Origin: G963663315 sp963668255
GTDB lineage: Bacteria; Pseudomonadota; Gammaproteobacteria; Arenicellales; Poriferihabitantaceae
Length of the DNA stretch: 64,000 nucleotides
Direction of reading: 5' to 3'
Assembly (NCBI GenBank): GCA_965116595.1
Contig: OZ220708.1
Location: 682,001 to 746,000 of the forward strand
The notes beneath the pieces were generated by a model. The model was not told the DNA's origin. It saw only the letters and a program-made list of their open reading frames with translations, and searched no databases. The translations under genes and the position numbers were made by a program. How positions within the stretch are numbered: the first letter of the stretch is position 1; each line of letters begins with the position of its first letter. Of the stretch, positions 44,765 through 52,512 are shown piece after piece.

Positions 44765-45949
44765 CTATTTATCCGGTAAAGCGTCAAGTGTGGTATGCAT
44801 TCGCACCACAAGGCAGGTGATGTCATCTGATTGCTGTGCATCTCCAACAAATTCCCGCACCGCAAGTACTATTCCATCGGCTATCTCATTTACTGTCAAG
44901 TCCGACATCTCCGACAGTTTTTGGTCAAGACGATCTTCTCCAAATTCCTCAGGGATGACATCTTCAGCTTCTGTGACCCCGTCGGTGTACAAGAATAATG
45001 TGTCTCCCGGATTCATCTGAGTCTGCTCATTATTATATTCATGTCCCGGCTCTATACCCAACACCAGATTCCCGGTCTGGGGCAGTACCTCAATTACCGA
45101 ACCCTGGCGTATCAGACGGGGCGGGTTGTGACCCGCATTGGAATATCTGAACACTCCGGTACCAACATCCAGCACTCCGAAAAATAATGTGATAAAAATA
45201 CACGAGTCGTTGTCTTCGCATAATAGATCGTTGACCAGATTCAGACACTCAGAGGGCGATTGATAATCCTTCGAGACGGCCTTCAACAGTGCCCGGGTGA
45301 CCATGGTAAACAGTGCCGCCGGAACTCCCTTGCCGGCAACATCGGCAATCACGACACCGAGATGGCTGTCGTCAAGATGAAAATAATCATAAAAATCACC
45401 ACCAATCTCACGCGCGGGAATAATCAGGGCGCTGACCTCATGGGTCACGCTTTCCGGCAGCGCCGGCGGCCGTACTGACATCTGCACCTGACGCGCCACT
45501 TCCAACTCCTGCTTGATTGCGACCAGTCGGTCACGCGACTCCAACGCAAGTTGCATTGCATGCACATGTTTGATGGTCTTTTCAATCGTGATTTCAAGAT
45601 CATTGAAATCAATCGGCTTGGTCAGGAAGTCAAAAGCTCCACGGTTCATGGCGGTACGAATGTTCGCCATGTCTCCATACGCAGAGATGATCACCGCCTG
45701 CACATCCGGGTTGGCGGCGGCCAACTGGTTCAACAGCGTAAGTCCGTCCATGACTGGCATGTTGATGTCGGATAACACCAGATGCACGTCAGGATTCACT
45801 TCCAGCGCCTGCAATGCCTCCTTGCCGTTATGGGCAAACAAGAATTCCAGTTCCTTCTTGCGAATGCGACGCCGGAACTTCTGACGTACCAGCAACTCCA
45901 GGTCTTCTTCGTCGTCTACCACTAACACCCGGGTCAAAGGTGCACTCAT
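44765..45949 (-). CDS. Response regulator-PP2C phosphatase (RsbU-like)
   Basis: A 394-residue two-domain signalling protein. The N-terminal receiver (residues 5-125) has the acidic pair D12/D13, phosphoacceptor D61 (VLSDINMPVMDG), S89 and K111. A coiled helix (about 125-165, LVAIKQELEVARQVQMSVRP) connects to a SpoIIE-type PP2C phosphatase domain (170-385) with GGDFYDYF, VIADVAGKGVPAALF, YTDGVTEAEDV and DDITCLVVR. It should dephosphorylate the STAS protein encoded upstream when its receiver is phosphorylated. The order here is RsbW-like, STAS, this phosphatase, then the cyclase. No histidine kinase gene is next to it. Confidence 0.92.
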   Translation of the reverse strand: MSAPLTRVLVVDDEEDLELLVRQKFRRRIRKKELEFLFAHNGKEALQALEVNPDVHLVLSDINMPVMDGLTLLNQLAAANPDVQAVIISAYGDMANIRTAMNRGAFDFLTKPIDFNDLEITIEKTIKHVHAMQLALESRDRLVAIKQELEVARQVQMSVRPPALPESVTHEVSALIIPAREIGGDFYDYFHLDDSHLGVVIADVAGKGVPAALFTMVTRALLKAVSKDYQSPSECLNLVNDLLCEDNDSCIFITLFFGVLDVGTGVFRYSNAGHNPPRLIRQGSVIEVLPQTGNLVLGIEPGHEYNNEQTQMNPGDTLFLYTDGVTEAEDVIPEEFGEDRLDQKLSEMSDLTVNEIADGIVLAVREFVGDAQQSDDITCLVVRMHTTLDALPDK

Positions 45950-46066
45950 GACCAGTCTCTTCGGTTACTCTGTCCTACCCTGGATCGGTGTGCACAATCA
46001 ATTCTCACGGTGAATTTTCATAACCAACATTCACGACGACTGTTTGAAGTGAATATTCAAGCCGAC

Positions 46067-46438
46067 TCAAGCGAGCGCATCCGCACGATTTGCCCGTATA
46101 TCAAGTATGGCGCTGAATCCACTGATCTCGAATACCTCCGCAATGTGCGGCAATAACCCGCAAAACACCGCCTTGCCTCCCTCTGACTGCATCTTCCGGG
46201 CACTCATCAATAATACCCGCAATCCTGCACTGCTGATATATGTCGTCTCCTCAAAATCAAATATCAATATCCCTACCCCCGTATCAATCCGCTCCTGGAC
46301 CGCAACGTCCAGTATCCCTACCGTGCTGCCATCCACTCGACCACTCGGACAGAGGATAACCGCCTCCCCGGACTCAACAGGCGCCAACTCAACTCTCACC
46401 GTTAACTTGGGCTGCCCTTGCTTATTTTGTTCTACCAT
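46067..46438 (-). CDS. STAS-domain anti-sigma factor antagonist (RsbV-like)
   Basis: A 123-residue STAS protein. The phosphorylatable serine lies in the conserved YISSAGLRVLLMSARKM segment, with LCPSGRVDGSTVGIL near the N-terminal strand. By family logic the unphosphorylated form would bind the RsbW-like kinase and free its other partner. Its ATG overlaps the stop of the RsbW-like gene by one base (TGATG). The following receiver-PP2C gene is its likely phosphatase. Confidence 0.9.
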   Translation of the reverse strand: MVEQNKQGQPKLTVRVELAPVESGEAVILCPSGRVDGSTVGILDVAVQERIDTGVGILIFDFEETTYISSAGLRVLLMSARKMQSEGGKAVFCGLLPHIAEVFEISGFSAILDIRANRADALA

Positions 46439-46857
46439 CAGGTCTCTCCCGTAATTTTACATCGCAGCGTAATACAGTTATGTTCATCAACTCTTCTGTA
46501 AGCGTACTCGTCAGCCAGTTTTTTGGTTAGTAATACACCCAAACCGCCAATCGGCCGGTCCGTCAATCCTGAAGTCGTATCTGCCACAGGCGCTTCCTCG
46601 AACGGGTTGAATTCAGTACCGTTGTCATTCAAAACAGCGACAACGAAATCTTCTTCTACAGACAGGTTTACATCCAACTTGGGCGCTTCTACAGCTTGCA
46701 GCGAGTAGTCTACGCTATTGGTGACCAGTTCTTCAAGCATTAGATTCAGGCGCAACTGTAACGGCATGGCCAGTCCGTGGTTGTTCGCAAACTCTTCCAG
46801 CACCAATTCCAACTGGCTGATTGAGGTTAAATCCGGTGTCAGTGAAACAGCGGCCAT
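46438..46857 (-). CDS. RsbW-like ATP-binding anti-sigma factor/serine kinase
   Basis: A 139-residue GHKL ATPase-fold protein. LNLMLEELVTNSVDYSL is the N-box, VLNDNGTEFNPFEEA the G1-like loop, and RPIGGLGVLLTKKLADEYAYRR the G2 box. It would phosphorylate the STAS protein and, in its free state, bind a sigma factor or another output protein. No sigma factor gene is adjacent, so the output is unknown and could be the adenylate cyclase. It is the first gene of the module. Confidence 0.88.
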   Translation of the reverse strand: MAAVSLTPDLTSISQLELVLEEFANNHGLAMPLQLRLNLMLEELVTNSVDYSLQAVEAPKLDVNLSVEEDFVVAVLNDNGTEFNPFEEAPVADTTSGLTDRPIGGLGVLLTKKLADEYAYRRVDEHNCITLRCKITGET

Positions 46858-47078
46858 TTGATTTTATCCCGAGTCAGTTAATTTTACCACGTTCTATCCT
46901 GTTTCAATTTGGATGCAAACACCTGCACCCGACCCTGTAAAAAGCAATACAGCCTTGAACAAACCAGGCGTACCACCAAATACACTGCACATCAAATAAA
47001 TGTTCCCTGAATTTATTTGCGGCAAAGTCTAATCAAATAATTTTGCAGAGTCAAATTAACCGATTCGACGACCCCACA

Positions 47079-47123
47079 CCTGTATTTTACAGGAATTGTT
47101 GTAGACTACCCTGTATTTACAAT
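47079..47123 (+). promoter_or_regulatory. Palindrome and candidate promoter of the metallophosphoesterase gene
   Basis: The 280-base gap 46858-47137 is AT-rich and holds no gene. Within it, CCTGTA (47079-47084) and TACAGG (47088-47093) form a perfect dyad, with CCTGTA repeated at 47110-47115. TTGTTG (47096-47101) and TACAAT (47118-47123) with 16-base spacing form a plausible promoter just before the gene at 47138. The dyad spacing is too short for a LexA box. Confidence 0.4.
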
Positions 47124-47137
47124 ATATTTTCCATACT

Positions 47138-47920
47138 ATGAAATGCTTGCTGGTATCTGATTTGCATTATGTGCTGAAACACTTTGACTGGGTTTTGAAT
47201 ATCGCCAGCCAATTCGATGTTGTTGTTATGGCCGGTGATCAAATTGATGCCCGGTCACACGTCTATATGCGTATCCAGATCCCGGTTATCCTGAAGTATC
47301 TGCAACGATTACAGGTCAATACCCGGCTTCTGGTGAGCTCCGGGAATCATGACCTCGATGTTCGCGGAGACCATGGAGAACGGATTGCCCGATGGCTGGA
47401 ACCGGTTCGTGAGTCGGGAATTGTTACCGATGGAGACAGTATAGTGATCAGTGACACGCTATTTACCGTATGTCCATGGTGGGATGGGCCAAAAACCAAA
47501 GAGATCGTAGCGGAACAACTGGCCGCAGATGCCGAAAAACCAAAACAGAACTGGGTCTGGGTATACCACGGTCCGCCAGATAATTCCCCTACCAGTTGGA
47601 CCGGGAAACGCCACTATGGTGACAAGGATCTGGTCAAGTGGATCGAACAGTACCAACCGGATATCGTCCTGACCGGGCATATCCACGAAGCGCCCTTTAT
47701 CGAAAATGGCTCCTGGGTCGATCGGATCGAGTCTACCTGGGTATTCAACTCCGGCAGGGTACGGGGAGACTTCCCGCCTCACGTCGTGTTTGATATCCAG
47801 CAACAAACTGCACACTGGCATTCGATTGTGGCTGCCGAATGGGTGGCGCTGGATCAACCTTTGCAACGACCACCGCAGAACACGACCATAATCCCTTCCT
47901 GGCTGCAGGGAACCAACTGA
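47138..47920 (+). CDS. Calcineurin-like metallophosphoesterase
   Basis: A 260-residue phosphoesterase. Metal-binding motifs: DLH in LLVSDLHYVLKHFDW, GD in VVVMAGDQID, GNHD in VSSGNHDLDVR, HGPP in WVYHGPPDN and GHIH in VLTGHIHEAPF. The domain resembles the YfcE/MPE-like or SbcD-like group but is short and lacks an associated SbcC, so the substrate (cyclic nucleotide, phosphodiester or DNA) is unknown. It lies between the partner-switching genes and a cyclic-nucleotide-binding protein, and a cAMP phosphodiesterase role is therefore possible but unproven. Confidence 0.88.
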   Translation: MKCLLVSDLHYVLKHFDWVLNIASQFDVVVMAGDQIDARSHVYMRIQIPVILKYLQRLQVNTRLLVSSGNHDLDVRGDHGERIARWLEPVRESGIVTDGDSIVISDTLFTVCPWWDGPKTKEIVAEQLAADAEKPKQNWVWVYHGPPDNSPTSWTGKRHYGDKDLVKWIEQYQPDIVLTGHIHEAPFIENGSWVDRIESTWVFNSGRVRGDFPPHVVFDIQQQTAHWHSIVAAEWVALDQPLQRPPQNTTIIPSWLQGTN

Positions 47921-47965
47921 TCGGACCGTGATCGAATGCGGCGCGGCTGAATACGAAGCCTGGCT

Positions 47966-48451
47966 TCAAGCCGGGTCGCGATCAGAGCCGGGTTGTGGGT
48001 CGTCTCCCTGCTGGTTGACAATCGTCGCGAGTATTTCGTCCATCATTCCAAGGTGATTGCTCTGATCACTGAATTGCTCCTTGATGTCCACCAGATAGTT
48101 GGTCACACCATTTACACGACGCGCCAGCAATACTGCAAGGGGATAGCAGATTTCGGTATTATTCCTGAGAAAATCGGGTTGATCCACTATGTAAAACCGG
48201 GATGGGGCCAGGGTCGTCACGGTCGCCGTATGGGGCAGATCCAGCAAAGCGGACATTTCACCAAGGATGGACCCGGGTTCAGTCAGCCTGATGATTTCCA
48301 GTTCGCGTTTGGAAATCCGGACTTCGCCCTCGATCAAAATATATATAAGACCGGTGCGGTCACCTTCTGCCAGTATGGTTTGATTCGCTTCTATATTCAC
48401 CTCAGGCATGGACCGACAACTGTGAAGCAGGTCTTTCATCAATTCATTCAT
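47966..48451 (-). CDS. Cyclic nucleotide-binding domain protein
   Basis: A 161-residue protein consisting of one CRP-like cyclic nucleotide-binding domain (about residues 15-130). It has EANQTILAEGDRTGLIYILIEGEVRISK and the phosphate-binding-cassette region GSILGEMSALLDLPHTATVTTLAPSRF. The usual Arg of the GEMALL..RSA signature reads HTA, so cAMP binding may be weak. There is no DNA-binding helix-turn-helix. ATG at 48451 is chosen because GGGAG precedes it; an upstream ATG at 48472 has no ribosome site. The nearby adenylate cyclase makes a cAMP link attractive. Confidence 0.85.
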   Translation of the reverse strand: MNELMKDLLHSCRSMPEVNIEANQTILAEGDRTGLIYILIEGEVRISKRELEIIRLTEPGSILGEMSALLDLPHTATVTTLAPSRFYIVDQPDFLRNNTEICYPLAVLLARRVNGVTNYLVDIKEQFSDQSNHLGMMDEILATIVNQQGDDPQPGSDRDPA

Positions 48452-48541
48452 TTTTCCGGCTCCCGTTGGCATTTAATATTCAGACTGGAAGACCCGATCA
48501 TACAACCAAACCCGTCTGTCATGCGATGATTTTATATTTTT

Positions 48542-50098
48542 TTATTGGACAGGCTGGTCAAGCAGGATATTGAAACGGCTGCGGATCTTATCATCAGTCG
48601 CACCATCAATATAAACCGGGTAATGACTGGCAAGAATCTGGCTGGCCTTGTCATGCGCCTGTTGCCACATATCCCTTGCCCCTCCCTCTTGCCAGGTACG
48701 GGGATCATCCCGGTTCGCAAGTTTCGGATAATAGTGCTCCTTTTGCATCGCATCCATAGTGTGGCTGCCTCCAAGGAAATGGCCCTCACCGGTTACCGCT
48801 TCCCTGATCGCTTCAAATCCCAGGGTTTCTTCGTTGACTTCCACTCCACGAATAATCCGGTAGACATGGGATAGCATTTCGTCATCGACAACAAACGCGG
48901 CGTGGGAAACACCCAGCAGGCTGGCCATCATGCCTGAAGACTCATACACCATATTCGCGCCTGCAAGTCCGGTCGCCAGCGAGGAAAGGGCTTTTTCGAT
49001 CCCCATTTGCGCATCCACTGCCTTTGCATCCGCCATACTTGCAGCCACCCCTGATGGCAGTCCCAACCAGTTTGACAATTGCGCCGAAGCTGCATTGAGT
49101 AATGTGATCTCTCCACCGCCACCCGCAAATGAACCCGTGCGCAAATCGATCACGAAAGGCCAGTTGGAGAATATCATCGGATAACCGGGTTTGAAAATAT
49201 TCACCATCAACAGCGCAGCCAGAGTCTCTGCCAATGTGGATGCCAGCATACCGGCAATGGTTGCAGGGGAAGTCGCCCCGGATTGTGCGGCAATGATGTT
49301 GTTCAGAGGCATACCCAGCTTCATCGCAACCATGGCCACATCAAAGGCATCAGCGCCATAACGCAATGGCGAGATAACCGGGCTGATATGGGCCTTGCAA
49401 AAAGGCCGTTGCCTGAACTTGCCTTCCCCGCCCAAAACCAGGTCAAACATGTCGACAACCGGGTCGACATGCTCTGCCAGGAAAAAACTCGTGCCCAATG
49501 GCTTTGTCGTTCCGCGCAACATCGCATAAGCGGTATTGATATCCAGATCAAAGTTATCCGGCACATCGGTTGCTACACAACAACGGGTAAACCAGGCCAC
49601 GTTTTTAAGGCAATCCACCATGCGCGTGAAGTCATACAGATCACGCAGGGTCGAGGGCCTGTATACTCCCGATTCCATGTCCAGGGTCTGCACTGCTGCG
49701 CCGCCCGTTCCGAAAAAGACCCTGTCTCCACCAATTTCGAAGTCATGCTTTGACTCCCTGCCATAAAACACAAAGGATTTGGCGGCGCCATCGATAATAT
49801 CCTCGACCATAGCCCGCGGGAAACACAGTCGCCCCAGGTCGTTGATGAAAGCGCCGCAGCGCAATGCCTGATCTTTCAGAGTATCCGGAGAGCGCCCCAT
49901 TCCGATTTCCTCGAGAATTCGAAGAGCGGTACCCAGGATTGCCCTGATATCCGCTTCTGACAATGGGCGGTACTGTCCGCCAATCTGCCCTGGAGGACAG
50001 GGGTCAAACTCCGGCGGCCTGCTGCGCAGTGCATGCATCGCTTCACGGCTGCGAATCCCTCCCCTCCTCGTTCTTGATCGCCTTTCAGTCACAATCAA
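48542..50098 (-). CDS. Second MttB-family methyltransferase-like protein, non-pyrrolysine
   Basis: A 518-residue MttB-superfamily protein. It shows ALRILEEIGMGRSPDTL, VFFGTGGAAVQTLDME, the IIAAQSGATSPATIAGMLASTLAE stretch and GEGHFLGGSHTMDAM near the C-terminus. There is no in-frame amber codon. The start is a TTG overlapping the stop of the dehydrogenase gene upstream, so translation is coupled. Its partner encodes a demethylating flavoenzyme with a folate domain, which points to breakdown of an N-methylated compound. It is only distantly similar to the copy at 10507-12081. The basic N-terminal tail (ERRSRTRRGG) recurs in both. Confidence 0.87.
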   Translation of the reverse strand: MIVTERRSRTRRGGIRSREAMHALRSRPPEFDPCPPGQIGGQYRPLSEADIRAILGTALRILEEIGMGRSPDTLKDQALRCGAFINDLGRLCFPRAMVEDIIDGAAKSFVFYGRESKHDFEIGGDRVFFGTGGAAVQTLDMESGVYRPSTLRDLYDFTRMVDCLKNVAWFTRCCVATDVPDNFDLDINTAYAMLRGTTKPLGTSFFLAEHVDPVVDMFDLVLGGEGKFRQRPFCKAHISPVISPLRYGADAFDVAMVAMKLGMPLNNIIAAQSGATSPATIAGMLASTLAETLAALLMVNIFKPGYPMIFSNWPFVIDLRTGSFAGGGGEITLLNAASAQLSNWLGLPSGVAASMADAKAVDAQMGIEKALSSLATGLAGANMVYESSGMMASLLGVSHAAFVVDDEMLSHVYRIIRGVEVNEETLGFEAIREAVTGEGHFLGGSHTMDAMQKEHYYPKLANRDDPRTWQEGGARDMWQQAHDKASQILASHYPVYIDGATDDKIRSRFNILLDQPVQ

Positions 50099-52509
50099 CT
50101 CCGTACCCGTAAATTGTCCGGGTCGTACTGGACCGGATCAATCACACATGCAGGGCAATTCTCCCCGAGAATTCCGATTTGCAGCTCCGTCCCTGTTTTT
50201 GCCTTGTCCGGATCGATAAAGGCAAAGGCAATGTTCCTGTTTATCCGATGGCCAAATCCGGATGAAGTCACGGATCCAACCTGTTGCCCCTGTGCAAATA
50301 CCGGGGCGCCGCTGTGGGCGCAGGCAAAATTGCAATCCACCGCCATCGAGACCATTCGTTTACGGGGACCACGGTCAATTTGCCTTAACAGCGATTTCCT
50401 GCCGATAAAATCCGGTTTGTCCAGTCTCACAAATCTGTCCAGCCCGGTTTCTATTGGATTGTATTCATAAATCAGATCCGCTTTCCAATGGAGATAGCCT
50501 TTTTCGACCCTCATTGATTCTGTAGCATACAGACCGAAGTAGACCAGATTCAAATCCCTGCCCGCCTGATCCAGTATTTTCCAGACCAGGTAGAGCTGTT
50601 CATTCGGAACATGCAGTTCATAAGACAACTCCCCGGAGAAACTGACACTCATTGCCAGAACCTGCGCGTGGCCGATAAACATCTGTTTTGCCCGCATCCA
50701 CGGAAACGCCTGTTCCGACCAGTCACACCGGGGCGAAACCGATTGCAGTAACTCGCGTGACCCTGGCCCTGCAATCACCAGGGTCGTATGGCTGCCTGCC
50801 ATTTCACAGATACTGACAGAATCAGGCTTGTACCTGTTCAACCAATCCCGGTCGTGCCATTCAGAGGCGGCTGCGGAACCATACCAGTAGTGATCCTGGC
50901 CCAGCCTGGTTATGGTCGCCTCGCCAAGTACGTTGCCTTTTTCGGTCAGCAGATAACAAAGTCTGACCTGGCCGGTGCTTTTTGGCATGGCGCCGCAAAT
51001 CATGGTATCAAGAAAATCTCCAGCGCCATGACCCTTGATCTCATACCGGTTGAATCCTGACACCTCCATTATGCCAACGCCTTTCACGATGCCCTCCACT
51101 TCCCTTGCGACAATATCCATCGTAGGCGTAAAACGATAACTGTGTTGATCGACAAATTCATCATCCGGCTTGAAAAACAATGCACGCTCCCAGCCTGCTA
51201 CCACACCCCACTCACAGCGCTTCGCATCAAGAACCGGATACAGCGGGGTGGTACGGGCCAGTCGTGCTGCCGGGCGGTGTTCATGCGGGAGATGGTAGTG
51301 AAACTCATTTCTGTAATCCTCAACCGCCTTCAGACAGGTATGCTCAGTATTGGCGTACCGGGTGAATCTGCGAGGATCGAGATACCATGCATCCCATTCA
51401 CACTCTCCATGCACCATCAACTCCGCCAGAATCCTGCCATGCCCTCCTCCTTCCCCGATCCCTGCCCGCAATCCGAGACAGGCAAAAGCATTCGGTATGC
51501 CGGGAATCGGACCGACCAGCGGCGCCCCATCAATCGTATAGGTGATCGGACCGTTGACCACGGTATGTATTCCTGCCTGGAGAAGACAGGGCAGACGCGC
51601 AAAGATACCTTCCATATTATCAAGACAGCGGTCCAGATCAGATGGGCACAACTGCATGGTAAAATCGGGGCTGATACCTTCCATACCAAAGGTTTTGCAA
51701 TCCTGTTCATAAACACCCACCAGCAGGCCTGTCTTTTCCTGGCGCGAATAGAAATCATCACCGGGGTCACGAATGATGGGGACACGAAAATCCAGTTGCT
51801 CGATTTCATGGATGGGTTCAGTCAGCAAATACATGTGTTCCATCGAGGTCACCGGATGACTCACGCCAAGCATGCGTCCGACTTCATTCACCCGGTAGCC
51901 GGTGGCGTTTACGACCATCTCACATGTGATGTCACCATTTCGTGTATGGACAATAAACTCGCCTCCCGGCTTGCGGGTGATCTGTTCGACCGGATTGAAA
52001 CGCTGCACTTCGGCGCCTGCGATGCGTGCCTGACGGGTCAATGCATGGCAAAGCTGTGCAGGGTCGATATCTCCGTCGAGCGGGTCCCACCATGCCCCGA
52101 GCAATCCTTGCGTGTTCAGTAATGGATGCCTTCTGCCCGCCTCGATGGCATCGATAAATTCCATTTCCACCCCTACTCCGCGTGCAACCGAAATGTAATG
52201 CCTGTAAATATCGACATGATCCGGCTGGTGGGCAAGCCGCATGCCTCCGGTAATATGATAGTTGATCGGAAAATCCTTGTCCGCCGACAATTGCCGATAC
52301 AGATTGATGCTGTATCGCTTCAGCGCGAACATGGTCTGGTTGGCGCCAAACTGGGTAACCTGGGCCGCAGCATGCCAGGTCGAACCGGAAGTCAGTTCAT
52401 CCCGCTCAACCAGGATGACATCCGCCCAGCCCTCCCTGGTCAGATGATACAGCGTTGAACAGCCTGCAATGCCACCGCCAATAACCACCGCACGAGCGTT
52501 ATTTCTCAT
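50095..52509 (-). CDS. Dimethylglycine/sarcosine dehydrogenase-like FAD enzyme with GcvT domain
   Basis: An 804-residue flavoenzyme. The N-terminal FAD-dependent oxidoreductase (residues 1-400) begins RAVVIGGGIAGCSTLYHL, and SGSTWHAAAQ carries the His that is covalently flavinylated in dimethylglycine dehydrogenase. The C-terminal half (about 430-800) is the GcvT/aminomethyltransferase folate-binding domain, with LVIAGPGSRELLQSVSPR and SVSFSGELSYELHVPNEQLY. It would oxidise an N-methyl group and pass the one-carbon unit to tetrahydrofolate. It starts 3 bases after the acyl-CoA ligase stop, with a GAGG ribosome site. Confidence 0.92.
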   Translation of the reverse strand: MRNNARAVVIGGGIAGCSTLYHLTREGWADVILVERDELTSGSTWHAAAQVTQFGANQTMFALKRYSINLYRQLSADKDFPINYHITGGMRLAHQPDHVDIYRHYISVARGVGVEMEFIDAIEAGRRHPLLNTQGLLGAWWDPLDGDIDPAQLCHALTRQARIAGAEVQRFNPVEQITRKPGGEFIVHTRNGDITCEMVVNATGYRVNEVGRMLGVSHPVTSMEHMYLLTEPIHEIEQLDFRVPIIRDPGDDFYSRQEKTGLLVGVYEQDCKTFGMEGISPDFTMQLCPSDLDRCLDNMEGIFARLPCLLQAGIHTVVNGPITYTIDGAPLVGPIPGIPNAFACLGLRAGIGEGGGHGRILAELMVHGECEWDAWYLDPRRFTRYANTEHTCLKAVEDYRNEFHYHLPHEHRPAARLARTTPLYPVLDAKRCEWGVVAGWERALFFKPDDEFVDQHSYRFTPTMDIVAREVEGIVKGVGIMEVSGFNRYEIKGHGAGDFLDTMICGAMPKSTGQVRLCYLLTEKGNVLGEATITRLGQDHYWYGSAAASEWHDRDWLNRYKPDSVSICEMAGSHTTLVIAGPGSRELLQSVSPRCDWSEQAFPWMRAKQMFIGHAQVLAMSVSFSGELSYELHVPNEQLYLVWKILDQAGRDLNLVYFGLYATESMRVEKGYLHWKADLIYEYNPIETGLDRFVRLDKPDFIGRKSLLRQIDRGPRKRMVSMAVDCNFACAHSGAPVFAQGQQVGSVTSSGFGHRINRNIAFAFIDPDKAKTGTELQIGILGENCPACVIDPVQYDPDNLRVRS

Positions 52510-52512
52510 GGT

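Noticed and set aside
47079..47093. LexA (SOS) box before the metallophosphoesterase gene
   Set aside because: The half-sites CTGT and ACAG are only 5 bases apart; LexA boxes have 8.
51142..52122. Long open frame (326 codons) opposite the dimethylglycine dehydrogenase-like gene
   Set aside because: It lies wholly inside a clear coding gene on the other strand and its translation has no family character; it is a shadow of the real gene.
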